A DNA stretch of 64,000 nucleotides, from positions 90,140,983 to 90,204,982 of the forward strand of contig CP136061.1 in the NCBI GenBank assembly GCA_032622095.1. The letters are read 5' to 3'. The position numbers and the translations under genes were made by a program. The notes under the pieces were generated by a model. It worked only from the letters and a program-made list of their open reading frames with translations, made no database searches and was not told the origin of the DNA. This DNA comes from Siphonodentalium dalli. Its lineage: Eukaryota; Mollusca; Scaphopoda; Gadilida; Siphonodentaliidae. Positions 63,600-64,000 of the stretch are shown here, piece by piece; position 1 is the first letter of the stretch, and every line of letters begins with the position of its first letter.

Positions 63600-64000
63600 T
63601 GCGCCAAAGGATTCAGTGATGCAAAGAGTAAAATACAAGATGGCTGCTGGCGGCCATGTTTTTTGGCCAATTGACCCCAAAAGGACTCGTTCCCATCTAC
63701 GTGTCATTGTTAACATCCATGACAAATTTTATGAAGATCTGACCAAAGCTACGACCTACAAACTGCACGATGATCAGACGAACAGTACGACCTGTAGACC
63801 GCGCCAATGGATTGAATTTTGAAATCCAAAATGGCCCGCGCGAAAGGATTTAGTCATGCAAAGAGCAAAATCCAAGATGGCTGCTGGTGGCCATGTTTTT
63901 GGACAGAATGACCCCAAAACGACTCGTTCCCATCTACATGTCATTGTTATCATCCATGACAAATTTCATAAAGATTAGACCAAGGTACAACCTGTAGCCC
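63600..64000. repeat. 'AAGATGGCTGCTGG..GGCCATGTTTTTTGG' repeat, two units to window end
   Basis: ~230-bp units start near 63615 and 63850 with GACCCCAAAA(G/C)GACTCGTT and ATCCATGACAAATTT. Remnants are at 45380-45500 and 45850-46020. The in-frame MAAGGHVF-like peptide is a by-product of the repeat. Confidence 0.7.

Overview
The window is animal nuclear DNA. It is AT-rich and crowded with non-autonomous transposable elements and simple or tandem repeats. It has one recognisable protein-coding gene, split into small exons on the minus strand. That gene encodes an ERM protein (ezrin/radixin/moesin), a metazoan membrane-to-actin linker. The closest fit by eye is the moesin type found singly in invertebrates. 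A marine invertebrate is likely. Tandem elements built on a 'ggccataactct' motif are, from general knowledge, common in mollusc genomes, so a bivalve or gastropod is my guess, but the sequence does not prove it.

Gene layout. Transcription runs right to left. A candidate non-coding first exon lies near 44.6-44.8 kb. The start codon is at 39913-39915 in an exon preceded by a clear splice acceptor, with an in-frame stop four codons upstream. Twelve further coding exons follow at 33.8, 28.4, 26.9, 23.4, 16.8, 14.0, 12.4, 10.2, 7.6, 5.4, 4.3 and 1.7 kb. All 13 coding exons join with GT/AG sites and matching phases into one uninterrupted frame of 1557 nt (519 codons). This covers the whole FERM domain, the helical rod and the acidic linker. 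The last ~55-60 residues (the actin-binding tail) must lie left of position 1.

The introns are the other story. At least four classes of small inverted-repeat element can be defined, several by exact target duplications. (1) An 'AGAATGAGGTCCCC' hairpin family has TIR CAAGCCT and 8-bp duplications (hAT-like), with about 15 copies in modular sizes. (2) Several families have TTAA+CCCTTT ends (piggyBac-like), some nested in one another. (3) A ~215-bp near-perfect palindrome has TIR CAGTAATGCCC and TA targets (Tc1/mariner-like). (4) Other elements with 6- or 8-bp duplications are hAT-like. A palindromic cassette containing ATTCTCTTATATATGCGAG recurs inside elements with different ends. Two consecutive ERM exons each carry a fourfold tandem duplication of their 3' part plus the donor splice site.

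The region right of the gene (about 45-64 kb) has no gene I can support. It holds a cluster of GCGCAAT palindromes, a 50-bp and a 41-bp minisatellite, segmental duplications and more elements of the same families. A 100-N assembly gap sits at 30384-30483. I found no new coding system. The unusual material is in repeat architecture and exon duplication.
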